Positions 52,468 through 62,024 are shown, counted from the first letter of the stretch. The stretch: DNA of 64,000 nucleotides from Calditrichia bacterium (GCA_028284445.1 JANQRS010000029.1:248001-312000), one strand, 5' to 3'. Notes: generated by a model from the sequence alone, not told the origin. Translations and numbers: made by a program.

Positions 52468-53901
52468 CTACTGCAACAACAACATCCTGCGCGTTTCAGA
52501 AAAGATTCCGCTTTGCAGACGATAAAAATACACCCCGCTGCTAACTGCTTCTCCTTTTGCATTCATTCCATTCCAACTTGCCTGGTGTTCACCGGCCGCT
52601 TGTACTTCCTGAACAAGGTGAATAACCTCGCGCCCTTGCTGATCAAAGATAGTTAGATCAACAGAACCGTTTTTGGCCAGCGAATAGCGAATCGTTGTGC
52701 TTGGATTAAATGGGTTCGGATAATTGGCGAAGAGGGCATAATCTGTAATTGAGTTCTGTGGTTCATCGTCGATCCCAACAGCTGCACCGACAGTAAAATT
52801 ATGCGTATAGGTTTGTCCGTTGAATTCTACCTGGAAGGTATAGGTGCCTTGCGGGGCATTTGCCGGAAGCGAATAGTACCAATACCAATATGAGGCGTTA
52901 TAATGCGCCGCGTCGCTGTTATGCGTCCAGTCCAAATAGGTGCTGCCGTCCGGGTAAAACACCTTGTATGTGCTGGTTTGCGTATTCAGCTGGTCACGAT
53001 AATAGGTAGCATAATAGACTGTCTCACCGGGCTGGAAGTTATTCGAGGCATTGATAGTCGCTGGCGTTGGACAGGTCTGGAATTGTGGTGGGGCCGTGTG
53101 GGTAATGAGAGCATTCACGGCTGAATCATAATATGGTAATTGATCTGCCCACCAGGATTCGCTGTTCATGCTATTGCAGCTACCCTGATATGGGTCAATC
53201 AGGCTACTGAAGCCGTTATAAACTTCAAAATGCAGGTGAGGGCCGGTAGAGCTGCCGGAACTGCCGACGACGCCCAGGTATTCTCCTTCAATCACCGTCT
53301 CACCAACTGCCTTATCGGTTAACGAGTTGATCTTCATATGCCCATACCAGGCAATAGAGCCGTCGGCATGCTGAACGTAAACGGCGTTCCAGTTGCTGTT
53401 ATTAAATCCACAGTTGCGATCGGCATTGCCGTCTTGTTTCAGGATGATGGTCCCCGGCGCTGCAGCGACAATCTCAACCGCATCGTCGTTCATTTTGGTC
53501 CAGCCAAAGGGCCAGCTGAAGACATCTGTCCCGCGATGATTATAACCGCTTTGCAGGTCATATGTGCGGGTGCCGCAGTTAAAATCCTGCAGCTGATTGG
53601 GGAAGTTGGCTTCCTGGTCCACAAAATTTGAAATCCCGTACACACCATAGTCATTGAAGTTCGCTGATTGTCGAACCGGCCAGCCAAATAGTGTGATGGC
53701 GTCCTGCGAGGCAGGAGCTAGTTTGCCGGCGCGTGTTAATTCGGCAACGCTCTCAGCAATCTGCGCTTGTATGGCGAGCCGGGTTTCTTCATCAAGGCAA
53801 GGGCCATCCTGTTTTGGGTCGTATGCGCCAAATCCCATATTGCCTTGGCCATACAACGATATCGTATATATGATTAAGAGACAGAATAATCGATGTATCA
53901 T
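52468..53901 (-). CDS. Secreted M23 metallopeptidase with type IX-like sorting domain
   Basis: 477 aa from ATG 53901 (GGAGG 7 nt upstream). The signal peptide (cleavage after SLYGQ) precedes the M23/LytM domain (about 95-240) with zinc ligands in NHRGTDVFSW and GPHLHFEVY, cutting peptidoglycan cross-links or other peptides. A beta-sandwich linker (about 285-375) and the C-terminal sorting module (YPNPFNPSTTIRYSL...SSGVYFYRLQ) follow. Enzyme class is clear; substrate is not. Confidence 0.92.
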   Translation of the reverse strand: MIHRLFCLLIIYTISLYGQGNMGFGAYDPKQDGPCLDEETRLAIQAQIAESVAELTRAGKLAPASQDAITLFGWPVRQSANFNDYGVYGISNFVDQEANFPNQLQDFNCGTRTYDLQSGYNHRGTDVFSWPFGWTKMNDDAVEIVAAAPGTIILKQDGNADRNCGFNNSNWNAVYVQHADGSIAWYGHMKINSLTDKAVGETVIEGEYLGVVGSSGSSTGPHLHFEVYNGFSSLIDPYQGSCNSMNSESWWADQLPYYDSAVNALITHTAPPQFQTCPTPATINASNNFQPGETVYYATYYRDQLNTQTSTYKVFYPDGSTYLDWTHNSDAAHYNASYWYWYYSLPANAPQGTYTFQVEFNGQTYTHNFTVGAAVGIDDEPQNSITDYALFANYPNPFNPSTTIRYSLAKNGSVDLTIFDQQGREVIHLVQEVQAAGEHQASWNGMNAKGEAVSSGVYFYRLQSGIFSETRRMLLLQ

Positions 53902-53986
53902 CAAATATCCTCCAGGTTTCGGATGATTACAGCAATATAGAGAGTCGTCATTTTCGCTTCAATATTTGAATCACATTTGCGTGAAT

Positions 53987-54020
53987 AAAAAAAGCCGCCC
54001 CGAGCGTCGAAGGCGGCTTT
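53987..54020 (-). terminator. Intrinsic terminator of the OmpR/PhoR-type operon
   Basis: On the minus strand AAAGCCGCC and GGCGGCTTT form a 9-bp stem with a 12-nt loop, followed by a T-run (plus 53987-53993). It lies 21 nt after the histidine kinase stop. Confidence 0.88.
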
Positions 54021-54040
54021 GAGGAGGTAATATCCCGTTG

Positions 54041-55540
54041 TTACTCTGGCTGTAACGCCGGAATATTGTTCTGTGGAGAGGTATGGAGGTCAAAAGAAAA
54101 ACGGGTACCGACATCCAATTCACTGCTAACGTCAATCAGGCTTTCGTGGATGTCCAGGATGCGTTTAGCGATGGCCAGACCCAGCCCGGTGCCGCCGGTG
54201 TCGCGGGTCCGGCTTTTGTCAACGCGGTAAAAACGGTCAAAAATATGCGGCAAGTCGTTTTCAGAAATCCCGCAGCCGGTATCAATCACTCGTACATGAA
54301 TCTTGCCGCTCACTTCCGTAATCTCAACTTTAACGTAGCCGCCTTCAGGTGTATAACGCAGGGCGTTTTCAATGAGATTTGACAATGCACGTTCAATCAT
54401 GCCGATGTCAGCGAAGACCTGCGGTAGCTTCTTGGGCATTGAGGCCGTTAAGTTAACACGCTGCTTTTCAGCAACCGGATGAAACTTCATCACCACGTCT
54501 TGAACAAGATCGGTGATGGAAAAAGGCTCAAAATTCGGCTGCGTTTGCCGGGCATCGAGCTTGGAGAGCTCAAAAAGCTGATTAACGAGCTTCTCTAGCA
54601 TGTTAGCAGTATTCAAAATAATGTTGATGTATTTTTCGCGTTCATCCGGCGCCAGGTCACTGTCCTTGATCAGTATCGTTTCCAGATATCCCTTAATCGA
54701 AGCGAGGGGACTGCGCAAATCATGGGAAACGTTGGCAATCAGTTCGCGCCTCAGGGCGTCCACATCGCGAAGTTCTTCCATATTGGCAACGATGGTGTCA
54801 GCCATATTGTTAAAGGCATTGCCAAGCTGTCCAATTTCGTCTTCGCGCTTCACTTCAACGCGCTTATCGTAATCACCGGTTTCAAACTGACGGACTACCG
54901 TGGTCATGCGGCGCATCCGGCGGGTCAAAAAGGCAAAGAGGATCAGACCAATAATACCGGTGCATAAAAGGCTTAGTATCACACCGCGCGTAACGGATTC
55001 AACAATGTAGTCGTTACCCATTGCCATTACCGCCGAGTCAAAAAGCTGGCTTTCCGTTATCACATAGAGGTAACCTTGCTCGCCGGCAATATCGAGGGCT
55101 GCGGCCGAGAAGGGCTTGCGACGCCCGAAATTTCGCGGGTCATCACCGACAATAATGTGTTCGCCTTCCGGTTCACGGATAAAATCTGCGATCGGCTGCA
55201 AATCAACGCGTTCGCGGACAACCTTCATCCCTTTTTCAACGAAGTAGGCCAGTATTTTGCCGCTGTTGTCAATCAGGTAGATTTCAATTTTGGGATTCAC
55301 CAGCATCATAAAGTGCATTTGGTGCATAATTGCATCTGTGTCGATGCTGTCTTTAACAACCGGCGCAATATCGGGGATGATGTCTTTCGCTAAACGCGCA
55401 TTGAGCGTTTGTTCTGTTTTTGCATGGAAGTTGCGGGTGGAATCAATCGTGATCCAGATCTGCACCACCGCCAGGATCAATAGCAAGGCGAGAAAGATGA
55501 TCGAGAGCTTCCAATAAAAGGAGCGAAAAAATACTTTCAT
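54041..55540 (-). CDS. PhoR/BaeS-type sensor histidine kinase
   Basis: 499 aa. A helix at about 10-30, a periplasmic sensor region (about 35-180) and a second helix (about 187-207) precede a HAMP domain (about 207-260). HisKA has the phospho-His in IANVSHDLRSPL, and HATPase has NLIENALRYTPEGG, DTGCGISEND, FDRFYRVDKSR and GLGLAIAKR. It overlaps the regulator gene by 4 nt (ATGA). The transmitter is complete and probably active. Confidence 0.95.
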   Translation of the reverse strand: MKVFFRSFYWKLSIIFLALLLILAVVQIWITIDSTRNFHAKTEQTLNARLAKDIIPDIAPVVKDSIDTDAIMHQMHFMMLVNPKIEIYLIDNSGKILAYFVEKGMKVVRERVDLQPIADFIREPEGEHIIVGDDPRNFGRRKPFSAAALDIAGEQGYLYVITESQLFDSAVMAMGNDYIVESVTRGVILSLLCTGIIGLILFAFLTRRMRRMTTVVRQFETGDYDKRVEVKREDEIGQLGNAFNNMADTIVANMEELRDVDALRRELIANVSHDLRSPLASIKGYLETILIKDSDLAPDEREKYINIILNTANMLEKLVNQLFELSKLDARQTQPNFEPFSITDLVQDVVMKFHPVAEKQRVNLTASMPKKLPQVFADIGMIERALSNLIENALRYTPEGGYVKVEITEVSGKIHVRVIDTGCGISENDLPHIFDRFYRVDKSRTRDTGGTGLGLAIAKRILDIHESLIDVSSELDVGTRFSFDLHTSPQNNIPALQPE

Positions 55541-56265
55541 GAGTGCAGTTCCTCAACATCCATAAAACGATATCCAACGCCCCAGAGCGTGCGAATATAC
55601 TGGGGATTGGAAGGATCAACTTCGATCTTGTTGCGCAGGCGATTGATATGGGAATTCACGGTATGATCGTAACCGCTGAATTGGTATCCCCATACCAAAT
55701 CCAGTAGTTTTTGCCGGCTATAGGTGCGACCGGGGTTCTTTGCGAAGAGCGTCAGCAGATCAAACTCTTTTGCAGTGAGTTCGATCGCCTTGCCATTCAT
55801 CGAGACGCGGCGTTTGGTCAAATCGATAGCAAGGGGACCAAAAACAAGGCTTTCCTCGGAGGTATCGCTGCCATTGTTCTTTGATTTCTCGACTTCGACT
55901 CTTCGAAAGATCGCCTTTACGCGGGCAACCAATTCGCGGATGCTGAACGGCTTGGTCATATAATCATCTGCACCAAGTTCCAACCCCAGCACCTTATCCA
56001 GTTCTTCAGACTTGGCAGTCAGCATGAGAATTGGTGTGTGCTTTTTCTCTGCGCGAATTGCCTTACACACCTCGAGGCCATTCATTTTGGGCAACATGAC
56101 GTCAAGAATAATCAGCGGGTAATCGCGGTTCAGCGCTTTTTGCAGGCCATCGATCCCGTCTGTCGCGCGATCAAGATCATAATTGAGATCTTTTAGGTGA
56201 ATTTCGACCAGGTCTGCAATGTTGTGGTCATCTTCGATAATTAATACTTCTTCTCTTGTATTCAT
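55537..56265 (-). CDS. OmpR/PhoB-family response regulator
   Basis: 242 aa. The receiver (about 1-120) has phosphoacceptor Asp in LIILDVMLP and Lys in YMTKPFSIRE. The winged-helix domain (about 140-235) has ELTAKEFDLLTLFAKNPGRTYSRQKLLDLVWG and YDHTVNSHINRLRNKIE. It is transcribed first in a two-gene operon with the kinase and probably regulates genes at a distance. Confidence 0.95.
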   Translation of the reverse strand: MNTREEVLIIEDDHNIADLVEIHLKDLNYDLDRATDGIDGLQKALNRDYPLIILDVMLPKMNGLEVCKAIRAEKKHTPILMLTAKSEELDKVLGLELGADDYMTKPFSIRELVARVKAIFRRVEVEKSKNNGSDTSEESLVFGPLAIDLTKRRVSMNGKAIELTAKEFDLLTLFAKNPGRTYSRQKLLDLVWGYQFSGYDHTVNSHINRLRNKIEVDPSNPQYIRTLWGVGYRFMDVEELHS

Positions 56266-56414
56266 TGTATCAACCTTCTCTAATCTGTTGAATTCAAGAT
56301 AGCGGAAGGCACGGAAAAAATCCTCACGAGATTGTCACAAAATGTTGGAGAGTTTATAGGGGGAGTGTGGGCCACGTTACTTTCGCTTGCCTAATAACAG
56401 CAGCCATAGCGAAA

Positions 56415-56458
56415 AATCCCCCCTCTATCTCCCCCCGGGGGGAGATAGAGGGGGGATT
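56415..56458. repeat. C-run/G-run palindrome, copy 5
   Basis: A perfect 44-bp palindrome: AAT-C6-TCTATCT-C6 and its exact reverse complement. The core is the same as in copy 6, 1.8 kb away on the far side of the M1 peptidase gene. It lies 24 nt after the peptidase stop. Confidence 0.9.
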
Positions 56459-56481
56459 GCAATCGTATTTAAATCCCATAC

Positions 56482-58158
56482 TCAGGGCTTGGGAATCGCC
56501 TTAAGAATATTGTTCTGCGGATCAGCTTTTACTAATAGTCCCGGTTTAACTTTGATGCGCGCTTGCCCTTCGGGCATCTCAATCCTTCGCGTTTCACCTT
56601 CAATAAGCACCTCAACCGGCATTGGAAATGGCCGGTTACCAGGTAGTAGCCACTTCAACGTCACGCCAGCGGCATCACGATGAAATTTCAGCTCAGGCAT
56701 ATCTGTCGTTCGCATGTAGACATCGAAAAACCACTTCAGGTCTTTTCCGGTGATGGTTTCGCAAAGCGCTACAAAATCATCGGTTGTCGCGAAACGGCAC
56801 TGCCCGCCATCGGTAATGCCCTCCATTTCTTTGCTCGGATATGCCATCCGTCGCAATACCTGGAAGAATTCCTCATCGCCAATCAAATAGCGCAGGGTAT
56901 GTAAAATCCACACGCCTTTATTCCACATGTCGCCATCGCTCTCGATATAATCTGGCGCTACAAAATAGGCTTCTTTTGTGGTTTGGGCTTTACGGGAAGC
57001 GATTGGCTTCAGATTGCGAATTTGCGGCAGCGAGGCACGAATGGATTTATAATACGCACCTTTTCCGTGAAGGTGTTCCATGTAAAGCGGGTGCATGTAC
57101 CCACATAAGCCTTCATGCAGCCAGAAATCCCGCCAGTCCATCGCGGTCACCAGATTGCCCCACCACTCATGACCAAGCTCATGATGATGAAGAATGTCAT
57201 AACCATGAGGCTCATTGGAATAATTTGCGCCATAGGCGATGATCGTTTGATGCTCCATACCCAGAAAGGGGGTTTCGGCAACGCCGTATTTCTCAGCTCG
57301 AAAGGGATAGGGCCCTAAATATTTCTCGAAGAAGGCCATATGCTCGCTAAATTGGGTAAAGAGTTTTTTGCCCTTCTCATAATTTTGCGGAAGTACCCAA
57401 TAAGTGAGTGGAATGATTTCGCCGGTGATGCTGGTATAGGTGCCTTCTATTGTGCGATAAGGGGCGATGTTCAACGCAACGCCGTAATTGTTAATGGGCG
57501 TAGAAACGAACCAGTGATAGGTGCGATAGCCATTGGCTGCATCGCTAACGCCGCGCAGTTTGCCATTGGAAGCGGCAATCAGGGGCTTGGGTACGGTGAT
57601 ATTAATGGCCATCGAGTCAGGCTCGTCGGAGGGATGGTCTTTGCAGGGCCACCAAAGATCTGCGCCGTCATTCTGACAGGATGTGGCAATCCATGGCTCT
57701 CCTTCAGCCGTTTCCGCCCAGGTAAATCCGCCCACCCAGGGTGGCCTTTGAGCGACGCGAGGATGACCGCCATATTCGATGGTTGCCGAAATTTGCTCGC
57801 CCGGTTGCACCGCTCGTCCGACATGTATTCTGAGTTCGCCGTTTTGATGGATATGTGGTTGCGCCGCACTGCTGGCATTCTTGATGACGGCCGATTTGAC
57901 ATGTAAGGCGGAATCAAGATCCAGCACCAGCCATTCCAGCGGTTGCGTCACTGCTGCCTGCAGGGATAGTGTGCCTTCAATGCGTTTGTCGTCCGGATGG
58001 ACGGCGATATCCAGTTTATAAAACGTGATATCGTATGCAGCTTGCTCAGCGGAAAGGACGCCTCCGGATTCAGTGGGAGAGACACCAAGGTGACGTTGTG
58101 CAAAAGTTGCGGAAGTAAGTAGAAGACAAATGCAGATAGCGGTGATAAAGGTTTTCAT
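56482..58158 (-). CDS. Secreted M1-family metallopeptidase
   Basis: 558 aa. The signal peptide (MKTFITAICICLLLTSATFAQ) precedes the N-terminal beta domain and the thermolysin-like domain with HELGHEWWGN (about 330) and the distal Glu in LHEGLCGY. The substrate motif GMEHQTIIAYG replaces GAMEN. It probably trims peptides in the periplasm or outside. The gene is flanked by palindrome copies 5 and 6. Confidence 0.92.
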   Translation of the reverse strand: MKTFITAICICLLLTSATFAQRHLGVSPTESGGVLSAEQAAYDITFYKLDIAVHPDDKRIEGTLSLQAAVTQPLEWLVLDLDSALHVKSAVIKNASSAAQPHIHQNGELRIHVGRAVQPGEQISATIEYGGHPRVAQRPPWVGGFTWAETAEGEPWIATSCQNDGADLWWPCKDHPSDEPDSMAINITVPKPLIAASNGKLRGVSDAANGYRTYHWFVSTPINNYGVALNIAPYRTIEGTYTSITGEIIPLTYWVLPQNYEKGKKLFTQFSEHMAFFEKYLGPYPFRAEKYGVAETPFLGMEHQTIIAYGANYSNEPHGYDILHHHELGHEWWGNLVTAMDWRDFWLHEGLCGYMHPLYMEHLHGKGAYYKSIRASLPQIRNLKPIASRKAQTTKEAYFVAPDYIESDGDMWNKGVWILHTLRYLIGDEEFFQVLRRMAYPSKEMEGITDGGQCRFATTDDFVALCETITGKDLKWFFDVYMRTTDMPELKFHRDAAGVTLKWLLPGNRPFPMPVEVLIEGETRRIEMPEGQARIKVKPGLLVKADPQNNILKAIPKP

Positions 58159-58210
58159 AGCGAACCGTTGGTTTTGGTTGGATTAGCAAGTTGTTCAATA
58201 GTTGGGGCGT

Positions 58211-58262
58211 GAAACATCCCCCCTCTATCTCCCCCCGGGGGGAGATAGAGGGGGGATGTTTC
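58211..58262. repeat. C-run/G-run palindrome, copy 6
   Basis: A perfect 52-bp palindrome: GAAACAT-C6-TCTATCT-C6 and its exact reverse complement, the longest copy. The core equals that of copy 5, but the flanks differ and still match each other. It lies between tandem minus-strand genes. Confidence 0.92.
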
Positions 58263-58271
58263 GCTGGCCTG

Positions 58272-58724
58272 CTAGATTTTCCCTGCAGCTTTCCTCACAG
58301 ACAAAATCATCTTATCACATTCGCTTAGTTCTTCCAGAACTGCTTCGCTTTTGCGATGTCGCCAGTAGCAACCATAGGTGGCAAATACAGTCAGATCTGT
58401 CATCGCCAGGTACCAGACTCTGGCCATGAAGGGACGCTTTTTGCCGGGCATTTTGTAGCTGCCGGCGCCAAAGTGACGATGTTCCTGAGCCATTGATTTC
58501 AGATCATACGGCTTGGAAAGTTCACTACTGCCGATAAAATTGCTGGCCATTTCAAGCAGGCTGTCCGATGTGGTTGCTTCAGCAGATAGCGGGTCGGCAA
58601 TCGCCATGCGCAATATTCCGACGAATGAGTCGCGCCTGGCAATAATGTATTGCTCAGTTGGCACAAACTGCCATTGAGTGTTGGTCTGAAATGTTATCCC
58701 GCAAAGGGTAATTTCCTGCATCAT
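58272..58724 (-). CDS. Hypothetical protein
   Basis: 150 aa from ATG 58724; ATG 58721 and an upstream TTG are alternatives. No signal peptide or membrane helix is evident. The sequence (MQEITLCGITFQTNTQWQFVPTEQYIIARRDSFVGILRMAI...) reads as a compact alpha/beta protein with a basic GSYKMPGKKRPFMARVWYL stretch. I do not recognise a family. The codon pattern and position between two genes on the same strand (33 nt from the next start) support a real gene. Confidence 0.65.
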   Translation of the reverse strand: MMQEITLCGITFQTNTQWQFVPTEQYIIARRDSFVGILRMAIADPLSAEATTSDSLLEMASNFIGSSELSKPYDLKSMAQEHRHFGAGSYKMPGKKRPFMARVWYLAMTDLTVFATYGCYWRHRKSEAVLEELSECDKMILSVRKAAGKI

Positions 58725-58757
58725 TCGCAATGCCCGGGTTACGAAAGTGTATGCTAT

Positions 58758-59840
58758 TTATTTTGACGGCACCGGAATTCGGCCAAAAGCTGGCTCTTCA
58801 AGGCTACCGAGATAAAGGATACCATCGACTTCTTCAGCGCTGGCTATAGTTGCCAGTGATCTGGCCTCCGGATCCTGTAAATTATACACAACTCGCCCTT
58901 CTGAATCCAGTCCGGCAACAGCTGCATAGCGTTGAGCGGAGGGTTGCAGAAAGCTTGGCAGACGGTCGACAATTTTTCGCACGAAGGGCCATGTGGAAAG
59001 CATATCCAATAAGCTACTGCGCGGCGATACCAGCGCCAGCCAGAAAACCCCTTCACTTCCGCGTGAAATCCCATCCGGAAATGCCGGCAGGTTGTCGATG
59101 AAGACTTCAGTTGTCCCTTGCTTATCGCCGCTGAGCCAGTAACGCAGTACGCGATACTTCCAGGTCTCGTTGACAAGTACAAAAGATTCGTCGTGGCTAA
59201 CGGCGATACCATTTGCGAAGTAGAGGTCGTCGAGTAGTAAAAGAGTTTCCTGGCTGGCGGGGTCATAAGCCAGAAGGCTGCCGTTGGGGCGATGCTCCAG
59301 GGCATCGCGCTTATAGGTGCCAAGCGGGAATTTATCGGAGGCATCGCTGAAATATATAATGCCATCGCTGGCGATATCGAGATCGTCGGCAACCCCGATT
59401 TTGGCGCCGTCAACTGAATTGGTTAAAGTGGTTATCTCGCCATCGGGGGCAATCGACAAAAGGCCTTTTACGCCGTCCGCAACGATTAGGTGTTGCTGCG
59501 CGTCAAAATGTAATCCAAGCGGTCTGCCACCGGTGTCGGCAAAAATATCCAGGAATGTTCCGTCGGCCGTATGTCGAATGATCTTTCCGTTTTCCAGCCC
59601 GCCATAGATGCGTCCTGATGAATCGACAGCAATGTCTTCCGGGCCATTTCCATTGCTGGTGGGGATGCGTTCAATATCAGTGAGATAGGTATTGGGACCA
59701 AATGGATGTGTGTAGCCCGGATTGTCGGGCGCATCCCAACTTGCCGGATCAACAGCTGTGGGCCAGGAAAGCAGGTAGAGGAATAGCAAAGCAGCGGCAA
59801 CGGAAGTGACAACCGGTGCCTTTTTAAGGGTTACGGACAT
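58758..59840 (-). CDS. SMP-30/strictosidine-synthase-like beta-propeller protein
   Basis: 360 aa. One N-terminal membrane anchor or uncleaved signal (about 10-28) precedes a six-bladed propeller with GPEDIAVDSSGRIYGGLENGKIIRH, LYFANGIAVSHDESFVLVNETWKYRVLRYWL and NLPAFPDGISRGSEGVFWLAL, hallmarks of APMAP/strictosidine-synthase-like proteins. These are often lactonase or arylesterase-like; the substrate is unknown here. Confidence 0.88.
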   Translation of the reverse strand: MSVTLKKAPVVTSVAAALLFLYLLSWPTAVDPASWDAPDNPGYTHPFGPNTYLTDIERIPTSNGNGPEDIAVDSSGRIYGGLENGKIIRHTADGTFLDIFADTGGRPLGLHFDAQQHLIVADGVKGLLSIAPDGEITTLTNSVDGAKIGVADDLDIASDGIIYFSDASDKFPLGTYKRDALEHRPNGSLLAYDPASQETLLLLDDLYFANGIAVSHDESFVLVNETWKYRVLRYWLSGDKQGTTEVFIDNLPAFPDGISRGSEGVFWLALVSPRSSLLDMLSTWPFVRKIVDRLPSFLQPSAQRYAAVAGLDSEGRVVYNLQDPEARSLATIASAEEVDGILYLGSLEEPAFGRIPVPSK

Positions 59841-59894
59841 TGAATATGCTTTCTATTCTGGTGGAATGTCCTTCAATAGCCGGATTGGAAATGC

Positions 59895-61544
59895 CTATCC
59901 GGCGTTCGACGGATCGCCCTCTTCCTTGCGGGGTTTATGAGATTTCTTTTTGCCGGAGTTGCGCTGACGGTTCTGATTCTTATTGTTGTCGTTGCGCTGA
60001 CGATCACCGGAATTCCGACGGCGTCCGCCACCGTTGCGGCTGCCGCTCCGCCCGCGCTGACCACCACCACTACCGCTGCGTCCACGCTGCGGCCGGCGGC
60101 GTTCACGAATTTCCCCGGGCTTACGCTCCGGCGCTTCGGGCATTTCCAGCCATTCATCTTCCGGGGTTGTGCAGGGTAGTTTTTGTCCGAGGAATTCTTC
60201 AATTGCCGGGATCTGGAAAGCGTCCTCTTCCGAGGCAAAACTGATCGAGGTTCCGGTTTTACCGGCGCGTCCGGTCCGGCCAATGCGATGCACATAATCT
60301 TCCGGATCATAAGGTAGAGTATAATTGATGACATGATCCAGGCCGTCCACGTGGATACCGCGACCCGCAACATCTGTTGCGACCAGAAGGCGGATCTTAC
60401 CGGCTTTGAAACTGTCCAAGGTGCGGAGACGTTTCTTCTGTGGAACGTCCCCCGACAAGACTTCACAGTCGATGCCGTATTTGTCGAAAAGTTCAGCAAG
60501 TGCCCAGGTATCGTCCCGGCGGTTGGCAAATACGATTGCTCGCTGCACATCCTTCTTGGAAAGCAGGTTCAGGAGCAGGGCTTTTTTGTCTTCATAGGTG
60601 ACGATATATACAATTTGTTCCACAGAATCAACCGCCACTTGCTCCGGCTCAATTTCCACCGACACCGCATCGCGTGTCCAACGGGATGCCAGATCCGTTA
60701 CTTCCGGGGTCAAAGTTGCGCTGAATAGCAGGGTTTGGCGCTTCTCTTTGGGCGGCGTGCTGCGAATGATTTTCCGAACAGCCGGAATGAAGCCCATATC
60801 GAGCATCCGGTCTGCTTCATCAATCACCATAACTTCAACTTCGCGCAAATTGATGATCTTTTGACTGACAAAATCCAGCAGTCTACCCGGCGTTGCGACC
60901 ATAATATCAATTCGCTGCTTGCTGAGTTTCTCTTTCTGTTTGCGGTAGTCCATACCACCAAAGATGGTAATGGTGCGAACGTGGGCATATTTCGATAATT
61001 CCCGGCAGTCTTTGGCAATCTGAATAACCAGTTCGCGTGTTGGGGCAATAATCAGGGCCCGCGGCGTGCCATTTGCCCGCTTTTTCTTAATGGGATTGCG
61101 AATTACTTTGGCAAGAATGGTAATAAGAAAGGCTGCAGTTTTTCCGGTGCCGGTTTGTGCGCGGCCGGTGATATCTTTTCCGGCTAAGGTGCCTGGCAGT
61201 GTTTCCGCTTGTATTGGGGTGCAAAATTTGAAATCGAGGTCGGCAATCGCGTGCATCAGTGATAGTGGCAAATCAAGGTCGTGAAAGCGTGTTTTGCCTT
61301 CTTCCGGCTCTACCGGAAATTGGTCCAGGCTCCAGGCTTTTTTCGGGGGGCGTTCGCGATCGCGTTGTCGCTGCTTCTCTCGGCCGCCTTTGTGCTTTTC
61401 ACCATCGCGCTTCGGCCTTTGGCGATTCTCGGGGCGTTGTCGTTGTCGCCGGGGTTTTTCAACGGTTTTCTCTGCAGTTACCTGACTGCTGCCAGAACCG
61501 GACTGGCCAAAAATCCCTTTAAAAAAATCTATAATCACTTTCAC
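59895..61544 (-). CDS. DEAD-box RNA helicase (RhlB/RhlE-like)
   Basis: 549 aa from GTG 61544 with GAGGAA upstream; the in-frame TTG at 61574 has no such site. Helicase motifs are complete: FCTPIQAETLP (Q), AQTGTGKT (I), PTRELVIQI (Ia), VIDEADRML (II), FSATLT (III), ATDVAGRGIHVDGLDHV (V) and HRIGRTGR (VI). The N-terminal 70 and C-terminal 110 residues are low-complexity, basic and Arg/Gly/Asn-rich, as in RNA-chaperoning helicases. A cold-shock protein gene lies just upstream. Confidence 0.94.
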   Translation of the reverse strand: MKVIIDFFKGIFGQSGSGSSQVTAEKTVEKPRRQRQRPENRQRPKRDGEKHKGGREKQRQRDRERPPKKAWSLDQFPVEPEEGKTRFHDLDLPLSLMHAIADLDFKFCTPIQAETLPGTLAGKDITGRAQTGTGKTAAFLITILAKVIRNPIKKKRANGTPRALIIAPTRELVIQIAKDCRELSKYAHVRTITIFGGMDYRKQKEKLSKQRIDIMVATPGRLLDFVSQKIINLREVEVMVIDEADRMLDMGFIPAVRKIIRSTPPKEKRQTLLFSATLTPEVTDLASRWTRDAVSVEIEPEQVAVDSVEQIVYIVTYEDKKALLLNLLSKKDVQRAIVFANRRDDTWALAELFDKYGIDCEVLSGDVPQKKRLRTLDSFKAGKIRLLVATDVAGRGIHVDGLDHVINYTLPYDPEDYVHRIGRTGRAGKTGTSISFASEEDAFQIPAIEEFLGQKLPCTTPEDEWLEMPEAPERKPGEIRERRRPQRGRSGSGGGQRGRSGSRNGGGRRRNSGDRQRNDNNKNQNRQRNSGKKKSHKPRKEEGDPSNAG

Positions 61545-61692
61545 TTGGTATTCCTCATTTGCGCTAATCTGCAATCAACTACTCGGTCCTACACGCTGTC
61601 GAAATTGCATAAGATCACCGCAAAATAGCACTTAAGCGGCCCAAAAGCAAAGATTTATAAAGAGAGGGAAGTATCCGGCAGGTGTTGTACAC

Positions 61693-61722
61693 AAAAAATG
61701 CGGCCCAAGAATGGTGCCGCAT
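61693..61722 (-). terminator. Intrinsic terminator after the cold-shock gene
   Basis: On the minus strand ATGCGGC and GCCGCAT form a 7-bp stem with a 10-nt loop, followed by a T-run (plus 61693-61698). It lies 26 nt after the csp stop and separates it from the helicase gene. Confidence 0.8.
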
Positions 61723-61748
61723 ACATGCTGATTGATGATTGTAACGCT

Positions 61749-61961
61749 CTACAGAACTGTCACATCTTGCGCTTGCAGGCCTTTATCGGTCTCTCCAACG
61801 GTGAACTCAACTTCTTGTCCTTCCTGCAGTGTGCGAAAACCTTCACCCTGAATCGCACTGTAGTGGACAAAGATATCCTGACCTTCTTCATTACTGATGA
61901 AGCCATACCCCTTTGTCGCGTTAAACCACTTGACAGTACCAGTCGCTCGTTCTGCCGACAT
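61749..61961 (-). CDS. Cold-shock protein (CspA family)
   Basis: 70 aa OB-fold. RNP1 KGYGFISNEEG and RNP2 DIFVHYSAI are intact; single-stranded RNA/DNA binding is known for the family. AAAGGAGATGTA precedes ATG 61961. It has its own promoter (62025-62054), a short leader of about 57 nt and a terminator, so it is monocistronic. Confidence 0.97.
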   Translation of the reverse strand: MSAERATGTVKWFNATKGYGFISNEEGQDIFVHYSAIQGEGFRTLQEGQEVEFTVGETDKGLQAQDVTVL

Positions 61962-62024
61962 TACATCTCCTTTCCAGAAACATGATTATGATGATTACCC
62001 GGGCAAGTACAGCTAGCCCACCAT

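Noticed and set aside
59873..60550. 225-aa second frame overlapping the helicase C-terminus
   Set aside because: It arises from the repetitive Arg/Gly-coding bases of the helicase tail and has no domain.
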